Source of the DNA: an uncultured Verrucomicrobia subdivision 3 bacterium | GTDB taxonomy: Bacteria > Verrucomicrobiota > Verrucomicrobiia > Limisphaerales > UBA11358 | DNA: 33,247 nt | Reading direction: 5' to 3' | NCBI GenBank assembly: GCA_903884535.1 | Contig: CAISEZ010000138.1 | Span: forward strand, 1 to 33,247 | Shown: one piece after another, positions 16,303 to 24,452 of the stretch | Layout of the letters: each line of letters starts with the position of its first letter | Numbering within the stretch: position 1 is the stretch's first letter | Notes under the pieces: model-generated | Told to the model about the DNA's origin: nothing | The model's database searches: none | What the model saw: the letters and a program-made list of their open reading frames with translations, nothing else | Position numbers and translations under genes: made by a program

Positions 16303-17268
16303 ATGGAAAAATCACGATTAGAAATGAAGGTCGGCCTGTTTGTGGCCATTGGTTTGATTTTGCTGGCGGTGCTGGTCATCCAGTTCAGCAAGGGCACCAG
16401 CCTGTTTCGCGGCACCTACGCGCTGCGGCTGCACGCGGTCAATGTGGGCGGCCTCAAAGTGAAATCCGGCGTGCTGCTTTCCGGCGTGCAGGTCGGCACG
16501 GTGAACGAAATCCACCTCGACCCAGACGGCAAGAGCGTCACCATTCTGTTGCGGGTGTATAAAGATTATCCGATTTATCACGACGCACGGTTCGTCATCG
16601 AAACGGCAGGCATTCTCGGCGATCAATTCGTCTCGGTAATCCCGACGACCAACGCGCCGCCGACGCTGGCCGATGGCGCGGATGTGGACTGCCAGGAGCC
16701 GTTTGATTTGCAGGAAGTCGCCCGCAGTGCGGCCGGTTTTATTCAGCGCTTGGACGGCACGGCAAAAAAACTGGACTTAGCCATCACCGATTTGCGTTCC
16801 CAAGTGCTGAACGCGCAGACGTTGTCGAGCTTCGGCACTTCGATCACCAATTTGCGCGTGTTCACTGAACAAGCCATCGGCACCATTCGAGGCATCAACG
16901 ACGTGATCGCCACAAACGGCGCGCGGGTCGGAATCGCGGTGAGCAACGCAGTTTATTTTTCGGAGGAGCTGACGCGGCTCGCCGGTTCTGCGCAAGACGT
17001 GCTCGCGACGAACGGCGCGAACCTCACTGCCGCCACGAAAAATTTGGAGGACATTTCCGTGACGGCCAAACAACTGGCGGCCGATTTGCAGGCGGGCAAA
17101 GGCCTCGCCGGCACCGTGCTGCAAAATCCCGAACTCGCCACCAATGTCCAGATGCTCGCCGCCAATCTCGCCGTCACCAGCAGCAACTTGAACCGCCTCG
17201 GCCTTTGGGGCATCCTGTGGTCGCACAAACCGCCGGCCACCAATACCACCTCTAACCGCACACGTTAA
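16303..17268 (+). CDS. mlaD: MlaD family MCE-domain protein
   Basis: The product has 321 residues. One N-terminal membrane anchor (VGLFVAIGLILLAVLVIQF) is followed by an MCE domain at about 38-120 (VNVGGLKVKSGVLLSGVQVG, ILGDQFVSVIP). A long helical C-terminal part is rich in Asn, Thr and Ala. It should hang in the periplasm and form the lipid-binding ring on the MlaE/MlaF complex. It is longer than E. coli MlaD (about 183 residues), as is common outside proteobacteria. No MlaB or MlaC gene is seen nearby. The stop overlaps the next ATG by one base. Confidence 0.93.
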   Translation: MEKSRLEMKVGLFVAIGLILLAVLVIQFSKGTSLFRGTYALRLHAVNVGGLKVKSGVLLSGVQVGTVNEIHLDPDGKSVTILLRVYKDYPIYHDARFVIETAGILGDQFVSVIPTTNAPPTLADGADVDCQEPFDLQEVARSAAGFIQRLDGTAKKLDLAITDLRSQVLNAQTLSSFGTSITNLRVFTEQAIGTIRGINDVIATNGARVGIAVSNAVYFSEELTRLAGSAQDVLATNGANLTAATKNLEDISVTAKQLAADLQAGKGLAGTVLQNPELATNVQMLAANLAVTSSNLNRLGLWGILWSHKPPATNTTSNRTR

Positions 17269-18296
17269 TGACACCACTTTGGGCCATCCGCCTATTATTT
17301 TTGAGCATGTGCATTGTCGGCGGCTATGCCGTCAGCCAAGTGCGCCCGGAATTTGTCAACGAACAGCACGGCAATATTTTTGGCATGGTGATTGGCTTCG
17401 GCTTCGGCGGCCTGCTGATCGCCGTGGACGAAATGCTGAAAGGCTTTTCGCTCCGCGCCTTTTCCGCAACGACGTTCGGCCTATTGCTGGGATTTCTCGT
17501 GGCCGCGTTGATTGACAGCTCCGGCCTGTTCGTCAACACGGAGGAAAAAGTCCGCTGGCTCATCCGGCTCGGCTTGTTTTTGAGCTTTGGTTACATCGGC
17601 ATCGTCCTGGCCATGCGCAGCAACAAGGAGGATTTTTCGCTCATCATTCCTTACGTCCGTTTCACGCCGCAGAACCAGCCGGACCGGCTGCTGCTGCTCG
17701 ATACCAGCGTCATCATTGACGGCCGCATCGCTGATTTGATAGAAGCCAAATTCATCGAAGGATTGATTGTGGTGCCACGGTTTGTGCTGCACGAATTGCA
17801 GCAGGTGGCCGATTCCGCCGATTCCGTCAAACGGGCACGCGGCCTCCGCGGCCTCGACATGCTGAACCGGCTGCAGCACAACACGAAAATTGAAGTCCGC
17901 ATCCACGACGGAGATTTCCCTGAGGAAAAAGGCGTGGATGCCAAGCTCGTCCGACTCGCACGCGGACTCAACGCCAAGCTTTACACCAACGATTCCAACC
18001 TTGCGCGCGTCGCCGAATTGCAAGGCGTCGCCTGCCTGAATCTTCACGAAATCGGCCGGCTCATGAAGGCTGCGCTGCTGCCCGGCGAATTTTTGGATTT
18101 GCGGATTGTCCGCGAAGGTCGCGACAAGGGCCAGGGCATCGGTTACCTGCCCGACGGCACCATGGTCATCGTCAACAATGCGCAAAGCCACGTCGGCCAG
18201 CAGATTGACGTGCAGGTGCAAAGCACCATCCAGACCGGCGCGGGCATCATCGTTTTCGCCGAAGCCCGGGTGGGAAACCCCGCGCCGAAAGTGTAA
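17268..18296 (+). CDS. Membrane-anchored PIN-TRAM domain protein (YacL-like)
   Basis: The product has 342 residues. Four hydrophobic segments in the first 120 residues are followed by a PIN nuclease domain. Its acidic residues are visible: LLLLDTSVIIDGR (D145), VLHELQQVAD (E176), KGVDAKLV (D224) and YTNDSNL (D242). A C-terminal TRAM domain (about 275-342) is of RNA-binding type. This order matches YacL-type proteins of Gram-positive bacteria, spirochaetes and others, whose substrate is unsettled. It is embedded in the mla operon (one-base overlap upstream). Confidence 0.9.
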   Translation: MTPLWAIRLLFLSMCIVGGYAVSQVRPEFVNEQHGNIFGMVIGFGFGGLLIAVDEMLKGFSLRAFSATTFGLLLGFLVAALIDSSGLFVNTEEKVRWLIRLGLFLSFGYIGIVLAMRSNKEDFSLIIPYVRFTPQNQPDRLLLLDTSVIIDGRIADLIEAKFIEGLIVVPRFVLHELQQVADSADSVKRARGLRGLDMLNRLQHNTKIEVRIHDGDFPEEKGVDAKLVRLARGLNAKLYTNDSNLARVAELQGVACLNLHEIGRLMKAALLPGEFLDLRIVREGRDKGQGIGYLPDGTMVIVNNAQSHVGQQIDVQVQSTIQTGAGIIVFAEARVGNPAPKV

Positions 18297-18297
18297 A

Positions 18298-18510
18298 ATG
18301 GAACTCGTCACCATCGCCACCAACTTTTACCTCGCCGAGGCGGAACTCATCCGCTCGCGCTTGGAAGCTGCCAATTTCCATCCGTTCATCGCCAACGAAA
18401 TGGCTTCCGGCTGGCTAGGCGGCATCTCTACCGCCACGCAACTTCGCATCCAAGTTCCCGAAGACGAAGCCGCCGCCGCCAAGGAATTCTTGGACGCGCC
18501 CACCGAATGA
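18298..18510 (+). CDS. DUF2007 family small protein
   Basis: The product has 70 residues: MELVTIATNFYLAEAELIRS, RLEAANFHPFIANEMASGW and ATQLRIQVPEDEAAAAKEFL. This matches the DUF2007/putative signal-transducing small protein pattern, a ferredoxin-like single domain. It starts one base after the PIN-TRAM stop, and its stop overlaps the FAD oxidase start by 4 nt. It is therefore translated within the same operon. A longer frame from 18106 is the wrong-frame shadow of the PIN gene. Confidence 0.8.
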   Translation: MELVTIATNFYLAEAELIRSRLEAANFHPFIANEMASGWLGGISTATQLRIQVPEDEAAAAKEFLDAPTE

Positions 18511-19877
18511 ATTTCCAGCGCCAGCTTCGCCAGCTCAAAAAAATCCTGCCCGGCGAAATCTTTCTCGAACCCGCCACGCTGGACAAATATGCCGGCGACA
18601 AATGGTTCGCCGTCCACCAGCCCGATGCCGTCGCCCTGCCCCGCTCGGCCAAATCTGTCTCCACGATTTTAAAGTTCGCGCACAAAAATAAAATCCCCGT
18701 CACGCCGCGCGGCGCGGGTCACGGCTATGTGGGCGGCTGCGTGCCGATGCACGGCGGCATCGCGCTCTCGACGGAGCGGATGAAAAAAATTCTGGAGATC
18801 AATCCCGCCGATTTCGTGGCTGTCGTCCAGCCCGCTATCAACACGGCGGAATTTCAGGCAGCCGTGGAAAAACTCGGCCGCTTTTATCCGCCGGATCCGG
18901 CGAGCCGCGCGAACAATTCCCTCGGCGGCAACATCGCCACCAACGCCGGCGGCCCGCGCTGTTTGAAATACGGCGTCACGCGCGATTACGTCCTCGGCCT
19001 TGAAGTCGTGTTGACCAACGGTGACATCGTCAAGCTCGGCGGCCGCACGCACAAAAACAAAACCGGCTTTGATTTGCACCGATTGTTCGTCGGCTCGGAA
19101 GGTCTGCTCGGCGTCATCACCGAAGCCACGTTGAAACTACTCCCGCTGCCGCCGTTCCGGGCCAACCTGGCCGTGGGTTTTGGTTCGATGAATTCCGCGG
19201 TGCGCGCATTGCAGGCGATTTTCGCCACTGGATTTTTGCCGTGCGCGGCGGAGTTGGCGGACGAATTCACGCTTGCCGCCGCTGCCAAACGCACCGGCAG
19301 CAAACGGCTCCTCGGCTGCAAAGCGCATCTGATTGTGGAACTGGACGGGCAGGAAAATTCTGTTCGCGGTGAAATCGCCGTCGTGGAAAAAATTGTGCGC
19401 CGGCAAAAGCCGTTGTTCGTCGAGCGCGGCTTTGGCGCGGAAGAATGCGAGGCCATCTGGCAGATCCGCCGTGAATTTTCCTACGCGCTCCGCGACACCG
19501 GCCTGACCAAATTAAACGAAGATGTCGTGGTGCCGCGCGGCAAGCTGGAACAACTTTTTAAGTTCGCCGCCGCCTTGCAAAAGAAACACGGCTTGCAACT
19601 CGCCTGCTTCGGCCACGCCGGCGATGGCAACATCCACACCAATGTCATGGTGGATTACACCCAGCCCGGCACAAAGACGCGTTCGGAAAAATGCCTGGAT
19701 GATTTGTTCCGCTGGGTGATTGCATCCGGCGGCAGCATCACCGGCGAACACGGCATTGGTCTCGCCAAAAAACGCTGGTGGCCGCAGGCGGTTTCCGCCG
19801 AATCTCAAAAGCTTCACCGCATCGTCAAAGCCGCGCTCGACCCGCACGGCATTTTGAATCCTGGAAAGTTTGTGTAG
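18507..19877 (+). CDS. FAD-binding oxidase, GlcD/lactate dehydrogenase type
   Basis: The product has 456 residues. The FAD-binding PCMH-type domain shows PRGAGHGYVGGCVPMHGGIA, NNSLGGNIATNAGGPRC, KYGVTRDYVLGLEVVLTNG and LFVGSEGLLGVITEATLKL. The C-terminal cap carries FGHAGDGNIHTNV and GSITGEHGIGLAKKRW, which hold the active-site histidines of the glycolate/D-lactate oxidase family. It should oxidise a 2-hydroxy acid, with electrons passed to a partner. No GlcE, GlcF or FeS gene is adjacent. Its TAG stop (19875-19877) lies inside a palindromic repeat element. Confidence 0.92.
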   Translation: MNFQRQLRQLKKILPGEIFLEPATLDKYAGDKWFAVHQPDAVALPRSAKSVSTILKFAHKNKIPVTPRGAGHGYVGGCVPMHGGIALSTERMKKILEINPADFVAVVQPAINTAEFQAAVEKLGRFYPPDPASRANNSLGGNIATNAGGPRCLKYGVTRDYVLGLEVVLTNGDIVKLGGRTHKNKTGFDLHRLFVGSEGLLGVITEATLKLLPLPPFRANLAVGFGSMNSAVRALQAIFATGFLPCAAELADEFTLAAAAKRTGSKRLLGCKAHLIVELDGQENSVRGEIAVVEKIVRRQKPLFVERGFGAEECEAIWQIRREFSYALRDTGLTKLNEDVVVPRGKLEQLFKFAAALQKKHGLQLACFGHAGDGNIHTNVMVDYTQPGTKTRSEKCLDDLFRWVIASGGSITGEHGIGLAKKRWWPQAVSAESQKLHRIVKAALDPHGILNPGKFV

Positions 19878-19945
19878 CAGCCGAGGTGGGTCGGCTCAAA
19901 ATATACGGCAAGGAAAATAATGAGCGGATTTACATCCGCTGCTAC
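19874..19945. repeat. 72-bp REPIN/MITE-like palindromic element
   Basis: GTAGCAGC at 19874-19881 and GCTGCTAC at 19938-19945 are 8-bp terminal inverted repeats. Inside are two further hairpins: AGCCGA/TCGGCT (19879-19884, 19891-19896) and AGCGGAT/ATCCGCT (19923-19929, 19934-19940). The left end contains the stop of the FAD oxidase and the right end the stop of the WYL regulator. It may serve as a two-way 3'-end structure. Confidence 0.6.
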
Positions 19946-20919
19946 TTTGAATGGAGAATTTTTTGCGCAGCCGTGCGGACAGATTCGACCAGTTCCTTCG
20001 GCTTCATAACTTTCGCGTCGCCGCCCCAACTCAGGACCCAGCGCGACACTTCGGCGAGACTGGACAATTTCATTTTCAATTCCGCTCCCCCGCCCTTCAG
20101 ATCGCGCAAGGTTTGCGACGGGTGCCACTTCTTTTCGCGGATGTAATCAGCGGCGCGCGCGTTGAAGCGAATGACCACGTCAAATTCGCCGGCGCCAGCA
20201 TGGACGCCGAAGCTGTCGCGCAAGCGTTTCTCCAGTGAAAAATTTTGCGTGCGCTCAAAGGTTTTGCCGGTCGGCTTCACGGATTGAATCCGCGCCGGCA
20301 CAAACGTGCGCAGGTCTTTACGCGCATGGTCGTAGGCGAAGAGATACCATTCGCCGTTGATGTTCGCCAAATGATACGCGTCCACGAGGCGTTTCTCCGC
20401 CGGCTGGCCGGGTTTGCGGTAATGCAATTCCAGTTGCTGCCGCTGGGCAACGGCCTTGGCGAGCGTGTCGAAAATTTCCAGATTCAGAATCGGCTCGGCG
20501 CGCGTGCGGAAGGAAATCGTCTGCTCGATGTCGGCGAGGTTCAGCGAAATGGTGTCGGGCAGCGCCTGCTCCATTTTTTTGATCGCCGAGAGCAGCGGTT
20601 TCTCGAAGCTCGTGCCGCGATATTGCTGCAACGCTTTTTCGGCAACGACGAGGGCGAAGATTTCGCCCTCTGTGATCTGCATCGTAGGAAAGCCACTGAC
20701 TTCGCTGGTGTAGCCATAGCCGTTTTTGCTACCGTCAAACTCGATCGGCAGGTTCAGCCGGTCGCGCATGAACTCGATGTCGCGGTGGATGGTCTTGGTG
20801 GAAACCTCGACTTCGCACGCCAGTTTGCTGGCGTTTGGAAATCCGCCCGCCTGCAACGACTGATGGATGCGCAACATCCGCTCCAGCGGCGGACGCGAAT
20901 GGAGCGAGGAGTTCGCCAT
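19942..20919 (-). CDS. HTH-WYL domain transcriptional regulator
   Basis: The product has 325 residues. The N-terminal DeoR-like winged helix (ERMLRIHQSLQAGGFPNASK, VSTKTIHRDIEFMRDRL) is followed by a spacer, a WYL domain with ELHYRKPG, DAYHLANINGEWYLFAYDHA and RTFVPARIQSVKP, and a WCX-type C-terminus. WYL regulators sense nucleic acids or nucleotide ligands and often control defence or DNA-repair genes. Nothing nearby identifies its target. It starts 9 nt after the rho stop and is probably cotranscribed with rho. Confidence 0.9.
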   Translation of the reverse strand: MANSSLHSRPPLERMLRIHQSLQAGGFPNASKLACEVEVSTKTIHRDIEFMRDRLNLPIEFDGSKNGYGYTSEVSGFPTMQITEGEIFALVVAEKALQQYRGTSFEKPLLSAIKKMEQALPDTISLNLADIEQTISFRTRAEPILNLEIFDTLAKAVAQRQQLELHYRKPGQPAEKRLVDAYHLANINGEWYLFAYDHARKDLRTFVPARIQSVKPTGKTFERTQNFSLEKRLRDSFGVHAGAGEFDVVIRFNARAADYIREKKWHPSQTLRDLKGGGAELKMKLSSLAEVSRWVLSWGGDAKVMKPKELVESVRTAAQKILHSK

Positions 20920-20928
20920 CCGGAATTA

Positions 20929-22065
20929 TTACGAGGCCATCTTGGCCAGGAACTCGTCGTTGGTCTTGAATTTCTTGAGCGCGGCGGTGAGCGTTTCCAT
21001 TGCCTCGATGGGATTCAAGTCCACCATGGTGCGGCGGAGCTTGCGGATGGCTTCGAGGTTTTTCGCCGGAAATAATTTTTCCTCTTTGCGCGTGCCGCTC
21101 TTGGGAATGTCAATCGCCGGATACAAACGGCGGTCGGAAAGTTTGCGATCCAAAATCAGCTCCATGTTGCCGGTGCCTTTGAATTCCTGGAAAATCAGTT
21201 CATCCATGCGCGATCCGGTGTCCACGAGTGCGGTGGCGAGAATCGTGAGCGAGCCGCCGTTTTCAATCTTGCGCGCGGACGCGAACATCTTACGCGGAAT
21301 TTCCAGCGCGCGGGCGTCCACACCACCGGTCATCGTGCGGCCGCTGCCGCCGTGAACGCTGTTGTAAGCGCGGGCGACGCGGGTCAAAGAATCCAACAAA
21401 ACGAAAACGTCCTTGCCGGATTCGACGATGCGGCGGCAACGCTCGATCATGAAGCGCGAAAGGCGAACGTGCGTTTCCAAATCCATGTCGTTGGACGACG
21501 CGACGACTTCGGCCTGCACCGAGCGTTGGAAATCGGTGACTTCCTCGGGACGTTCGTCAATCAGCAGCACCATTGCGTGAACTTCCGGATGGTTGGTCGT
21601 GATGGCATTACAAATTTGTTTGAGAATCGTGGTCTTGCCCGTGCGCGGCGGCGCGACGATGATGCCGCGCGTGCCTTTGCCGATGGGCGTGACGAGGTCA
21701 ATCACGCGGGTCTCGATCAATTCCGGCGTGGTCTCCAGCTTGAATTTTTCGACCGGGTCAATGCTCGTCAGGTTTTCAAAGCGCACGGCCTTGGTGTAAT
21801 CCTGAAAGGACATTTCATTGACCTTGTCCACGGTCTTGAGCTGCGGACTGGTGCCGCGGTGCGGCGGCTGCGTGGTGCCCTCGACGTGGCTGCCTTCGCG
21901 CAAAAAATTGCGGCGGATGGTGTCCGGCGTGACAAAGATGTCCGTCGGCTTGGGATGAAAATGATTTTGTTGCGTGCGCAGGAAGCCGAAGCCCTTCTCG
22001 GAAATTTCGAGATAGCCCGCACCGTAATTGGGTGATTTTTCACCGTTGTTGTCTGAACTGCTCAT
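20929..22065 (-). CDS. rho: Transcription termination factor Rho
   Basis: The product has 378 residues from ATG 22065 (MSSSDNNGEK). A TTG at 22143 would add 26 residues of no recognised type. The cold-shock-like primary RNA site has GYLEISEKGFGFLR at 18-31. The ATPase has the P-loop APPRTGKTT (138-146), DERPEE (170-175), Walker B VFVLLDSLTR (220-229) and AYNSVHGGSGRTMTGGVDA. It forms the hexameric RNA translocase that ends transcription. It is shorter than the 419-residue E. coli protein because the helical Rho_N domain before the cold-shock fold is missing or reduced. No good Shine-Dalgarno precedes ATG 22065. Confidence 0.95.
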   Translation of the reverse strand: MSSSDNNGEKSPNYGAGYLEISEKGFGFLRTQQNHFHPKPTDIFVTPDTIRRNFLREGSHVEGTTQPPHRGTSPQLKTVDKVNEMSFQDYTKAVRFENLTSIDPVEKFKLETTPELIETRVIDLVTPIGKGTRGIIVAPPRTGKTTILKQICNAITTNHPEVHAMVLLIDERPEEVTDFQRSVQAEVVASSNDMDLETHVRLSRFMIERCRRIVESGKDVFVLLDSLTRVARAYNSVHGGSGRTMTGGVDARALEIPRKMFASARKIENGGSLTILATALVDTGSRMDELIFQEFKGTGNMELILDRKLSDRRLYPAIDIPKSGTRKEEKLFPAKNLEAIRKLRRTMVDLNPIEAMETLTAALKKFKTNDEFLAKMAS

Positions 22066-22230
22066 AGTATGTGTGTGCGAAGGCCGGAATAAATCCCGAA
22101 ACTGCTGGTTTGAATTGTTGAACTTGGGAAGCAGCTCCGCCAACCGGAGCCATCAAAACCTTCGACGGACTCTTAATTACGCGGAAACGCCCATAAACGC
22201 AACAAGTATTTTTCATGACCCGGATTAAGC

Positions 22231-22262
22231 AAAACGCGCCGATTGAATTCAATCGGCGCGTT
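22231..22262 (-). terminator. Intrinsic terminator of cysK
   Basis: A perfect 30-bp palindrome occupies 22233-22262, with arms reading AACGCGCCGATTGAA. On the minus strand it is followed by TTTTGCTTAA and lies 24 nt after the cysK stop. The T-run on the minus side supports termination of cysK before rho. Confidence 0.75.
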
Positions 22263-22286
22263 GGGGTCTCTGATCGGAACCAAATA

Positions 22287-23270
22287 TCAGCCGCCGACTT
22301 CCGCGCGGGCTTCGGCGGCAAGGGCGGTGCTCAAGTAACGTTCGCCCGTCGAGCAGGCGACGGTCACGATGATTTTCCCCTTATTTTCCGGACGTTTGGC
22401 CACTTCGATGGCAGCAATGACATTCGCGCCGGTGGAAATACCGACCAAAATTCCTTCTTCTTTTGCCAAGCGACGAGCCATCGCAAAAGCGTCGTCGTTT
22501 GAGACTTGAACGCATTCGACGATCTGCGCATTACCGGCGCTGTCTTTCAAATGCAAATTTTTCGGCACAAAACCGGCGCCCGTGCCTTGAATTTTGTGCG
22601 GACCCGGTTTGACCGGCTGACCCGCGAGCGTTTGCGAAATGACCGGCGAATCTTTCGGCTCAACGGCGATGGCCTGAAATGACGCCTTGCGCGGCTTGAT
22701 CACTTCCGTCACGCCCGTGATGGTTCCACCCGTGCCGACGGCAGCGACAAAAATATCCACCTTGCCATCCGTGTCCGCCCAGATTTCTTCAGCGGTGGTT
22801 TTCTTATGAATGGCCGGGTTTGCCGGGTTTTCAAACTGCTGTGGAATCCACGAGTTCGGTGTTTCCTTCGCTAGCGCTTCGGCACGCGCAATCGCGCCTT
22901 TCATGCCTTCCGCGCCGGGTGTCAAAACCAACTTCGCGCCGAGCATCGCCAGCAAGGTGCGGCGTTCGAGCGACATCGTTTCGGGCATCGTCAAAATTAA
23001 TTTATAGCCTTTGGCTGCCGCGACGAACGCCAGCGCGATGCCGGTGTTGCCGCTGGTCGGCTCAATGATGACCGTGTCTTTTTTTAGCACGCCGCTTTTT
23101 TCCGCGTCCTCGATCATCGCCATGCCGATACGATCCTTGACGCTGCCAAGCGGATTGAAAAATTCGCACTTGAGCAGGATGGTGGCCTCCACGCCGGCGG
23201 TGACCTTGTTCAGTTTGACCAGCGGCGTGTGGCCGACGGTTTCGATGATGTTGTTGTAAATGCGTCCCAT
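22287..23270 (-). CDS. cysK: Cysteine synthase A (O-acetylserine sulfhydrylase)
   Basis: The product has 327 residues, a normal CysK length. The PLP lysine is K45 in NPLGSVKDR. The substrate loop TSGNTG is at 72-77, the phosphate-binding GTGGTITG is present, and GISTGANV follows near the C-terminus. It makes cysteine from O-acetylserine and sulfide in the cytoplasm. The start [20 protein letters not shown] is standard, with no visible Shine-Dalgarno. The gene follows the structured RNA on the same strand and ends in its own palindromic terminator. Confidence 0.96.
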   Translation of the reverse strand: MGRIYNNIIETVGHTPLVKLNKVTAGVEATILLKCEFFNPLGSVKDRIGMAMIEDAEKSGVLKKDTVIIEPTSGNTGIALAFVAAAKGYKLILTMPETMSLERRTLLAMLGAKLVLTPGAEGMKGAIARAEALAKETPNSWIPQQFENPANPAIHKKTTAEEIWADTDGKVDIFVAAVGTGGTITGVTEVIKPRKASFQAIAVEPKDSPVISQTLAGQPVKPGPHKIQGTGAGFVPKNLHLKDSAGNAQIVECVQVSNDDAFAMARRLAKEEGILVGISTGANVIAAIEVAKRPENKGKIIVTVACSTGERYLSTALAAEARAEVGG

Positions 23271-23371
23271 AATTTTATTTGATTGGTTGGTTTAGCTGCG
23301 CGTTCAGAAATCTTGACGAAAAGAATTTTGCGGGCAAGTTTTAATTGAGCCCGCTTCATCGCGACCTCCGG

Positions 23372-23413
23372 AAAACAATAAGTCCCGGTTCAACCTTGCG
23401 GTCGAACCGGGAC
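23372..23413 (-). terminator. Terminator of the structured RNA
   Basis: On the minus strand a 14-bp stem (GTCCCGGTTCGACC with GGTTGAACCGGGAC, one G-U pair) closes a GCAA loop. It is followed by TTATTGTTTT. It lies downstream of the structured region and about 110 nt before cysK. Confidence 0.75.
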
Positions 23414-24236
23414 AAATGGGGGATGGGAGTTCGCCATGCTCTCTTTCCCGAACCGGCATTAGGCGCGCCCTTGCGGGGCTGCCGGCTTCCCGACGCCATT
23501 CTCCACGGCAAGCGGAGTTTGCGGCCTCGTAGCAGGGCCGTCCGGCACTTTGCAGCGCGCGGAATTATTGAGTGAGGCTTTTCAGCTCGCTTCAGCTGGT
23601 GGTTGCGCCACCGGCCTGCAAACCAGGTCAAGACACGCCTGCGATTTGGTCGTTCGCGTCTTGACCATTAGCACTGGGTCGGCCGCTGCTTTTGGCAGCG
23701 CGTTTGCCCCTTGCCACGGGTCTCGCCTCTCGTCTCTCAAGTTGCATTTTTCTCACAGTCCAGCGGTGTCGTTTTTAACATCGCCGGCGCTTGGAAGTTT
23801 TTCACGGAACCTGCCGAGTTCCCGTGATCTTCCCGGTGCGTGCGCTCCTTTTGTCCGCCTTTCGGCGTCTTTCTTTGGGCGGTTCCAATTTGATTTGAAC
23901 CCGCCAGAGTCGCCCGCAACGTGCTGATCCACAGTAGCAACTTTTCACCCTCTGGGTGACTGCGATTCGTCCAAGCCCGAAACCAGCTTGAACTACTTGA
24001 CTCGGCTCAAAGCGGCTTCTCATCGCTTCTCGCCGCCAAGTCCCTCATTCGCATTTGACGGTGTGCGAACACCGCCAGAGGAACCGGTGAATTCTGCCTC
24101 GTCGCGCGTTGCCGCGCGGTTTGAGGAGCCGTGTCAACCAGCCTGACCCGGCTTTTCCCCAGTCGCCTGGGATTATCCTGAAACGAACAACTTCAATTTT
24201 ACTTTCCGCTGCCCGCTTCGTTCTTTCAATGAACTG
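23382..24236 (-). ncRNA. Candidate large structured RNA (about 850 nt)
   Basis: The 1.18-kb gap between cysK and hisS has no credible gene but many stable stems. Examples are 23382-23395 with 23400-23413, 23501-23506 with 23512-23517, 23598-23602 with 23608-23612, 23626-23637 with 23655-23666, 23945-23950 with 23954-23959, and 24057-24064 with 24069-24076. In at least four of these the pairing continues only through G-U wobbles on the minus strand, where the plus strand would have A-C mismatches. Minus-strand loops include GCAA and GAAA tetraloops. A terminator hairpin closes the 3' end, and an extended -10 lies at the 5' end. I found neither the RNase P GAGGAAAGTCC core nor a tmRNA tag/acceptor. 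The 5' end is approximate and the function unknown. Confidence 0.6.
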
Positions 24237-24243
24237 GTAACAG

Positions 24244-24252
24244 ATTATCACA
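24244..24252 (-). promoter_or_regulatory. Candidate extended -10 promoter of the structured RNA
   Basis: On the minus strand TGTGATAAT gives a TGn-extended -10 with GATAAT matching five of six bases. No good -35 lies 17 nt upstream, which extended -10 promoters tolerate. It would start RNA near 24236. Confidence 0.35.
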
Positions 24253-24287
24253 ATTTTCCATTTCGACCACGATTTGATATGCACAGC

Positions 24288-24384
24288 TTATCCACCAAAA
24301 ACGCGCGGCGAACAACGGGTTGATAACTCATTTCGGCCTTTGAAATCAATGGTTTCAGCCAATTCAACGACCAAGTTATTCACC
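24288..24384. repeat. Two DnaA-box-like direct repeats
   Basis: TTATCCACC (24288-24296) and TTATTCACC (24376-24384) each match the DnaA box TTATNCACA at eight of nine positions. Each is followed by an A-run, GCGCGGC and more A-rich sequence, so the repeat extends to roughly 35 bp with differences. TTATCACAA at 24245 is a weaker relative. They lie between hisS and the structured RNA. Confidence 0.45.
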
Positions 24385-24397
24385 AAAAAAGCGCGGC

Positions 24398-24426
24398 AAA
24401 AAACCGGCGGTGAACAAGTCGCCGCC
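24398..24426 (-). terminator. Intrinsic terminator of hisS
   Basis: On the minus strand GGCGG (24426-24422) pairs with CCGCC (24410-24406) around an 11-nt loop. It is followed by GGTTTTTT, about 26 nt after the hisS stop. It overlaps the end of the second DnaA-box-like repeat. Confidence 0.6.
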
Positions 24427-24452
24427 AGCTTTTAAAATTTTTCAGGAGGAGT

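Noticed and set aside
23550..23927. 125-residue plus-strand frame in the hisS-cysK gap
   Set aside because: Its composition is low-quality (Ser, Phe, Pro, Arg) with no domain and no ribosome binding site. The G-U wobble evidence favours a minus-strand RNA here.
23382..24236. RNase P RNA, tmRNA, SRP RNA or group I/II intron
   Set aside because: I looked for the GAGGAAAGTCC core, an alanine-rich tag with acceptor-like ends, and a group II domain V, and did not see them. A model search would be decisive.
24240..24430. Chromosome origin oriC
   Set aside because: Only two near-match DnaA boxes were seen, with no dnaA or dnaN nearby and no clear AT-rich unwinding region. Kept only as a low-certainty repeat.
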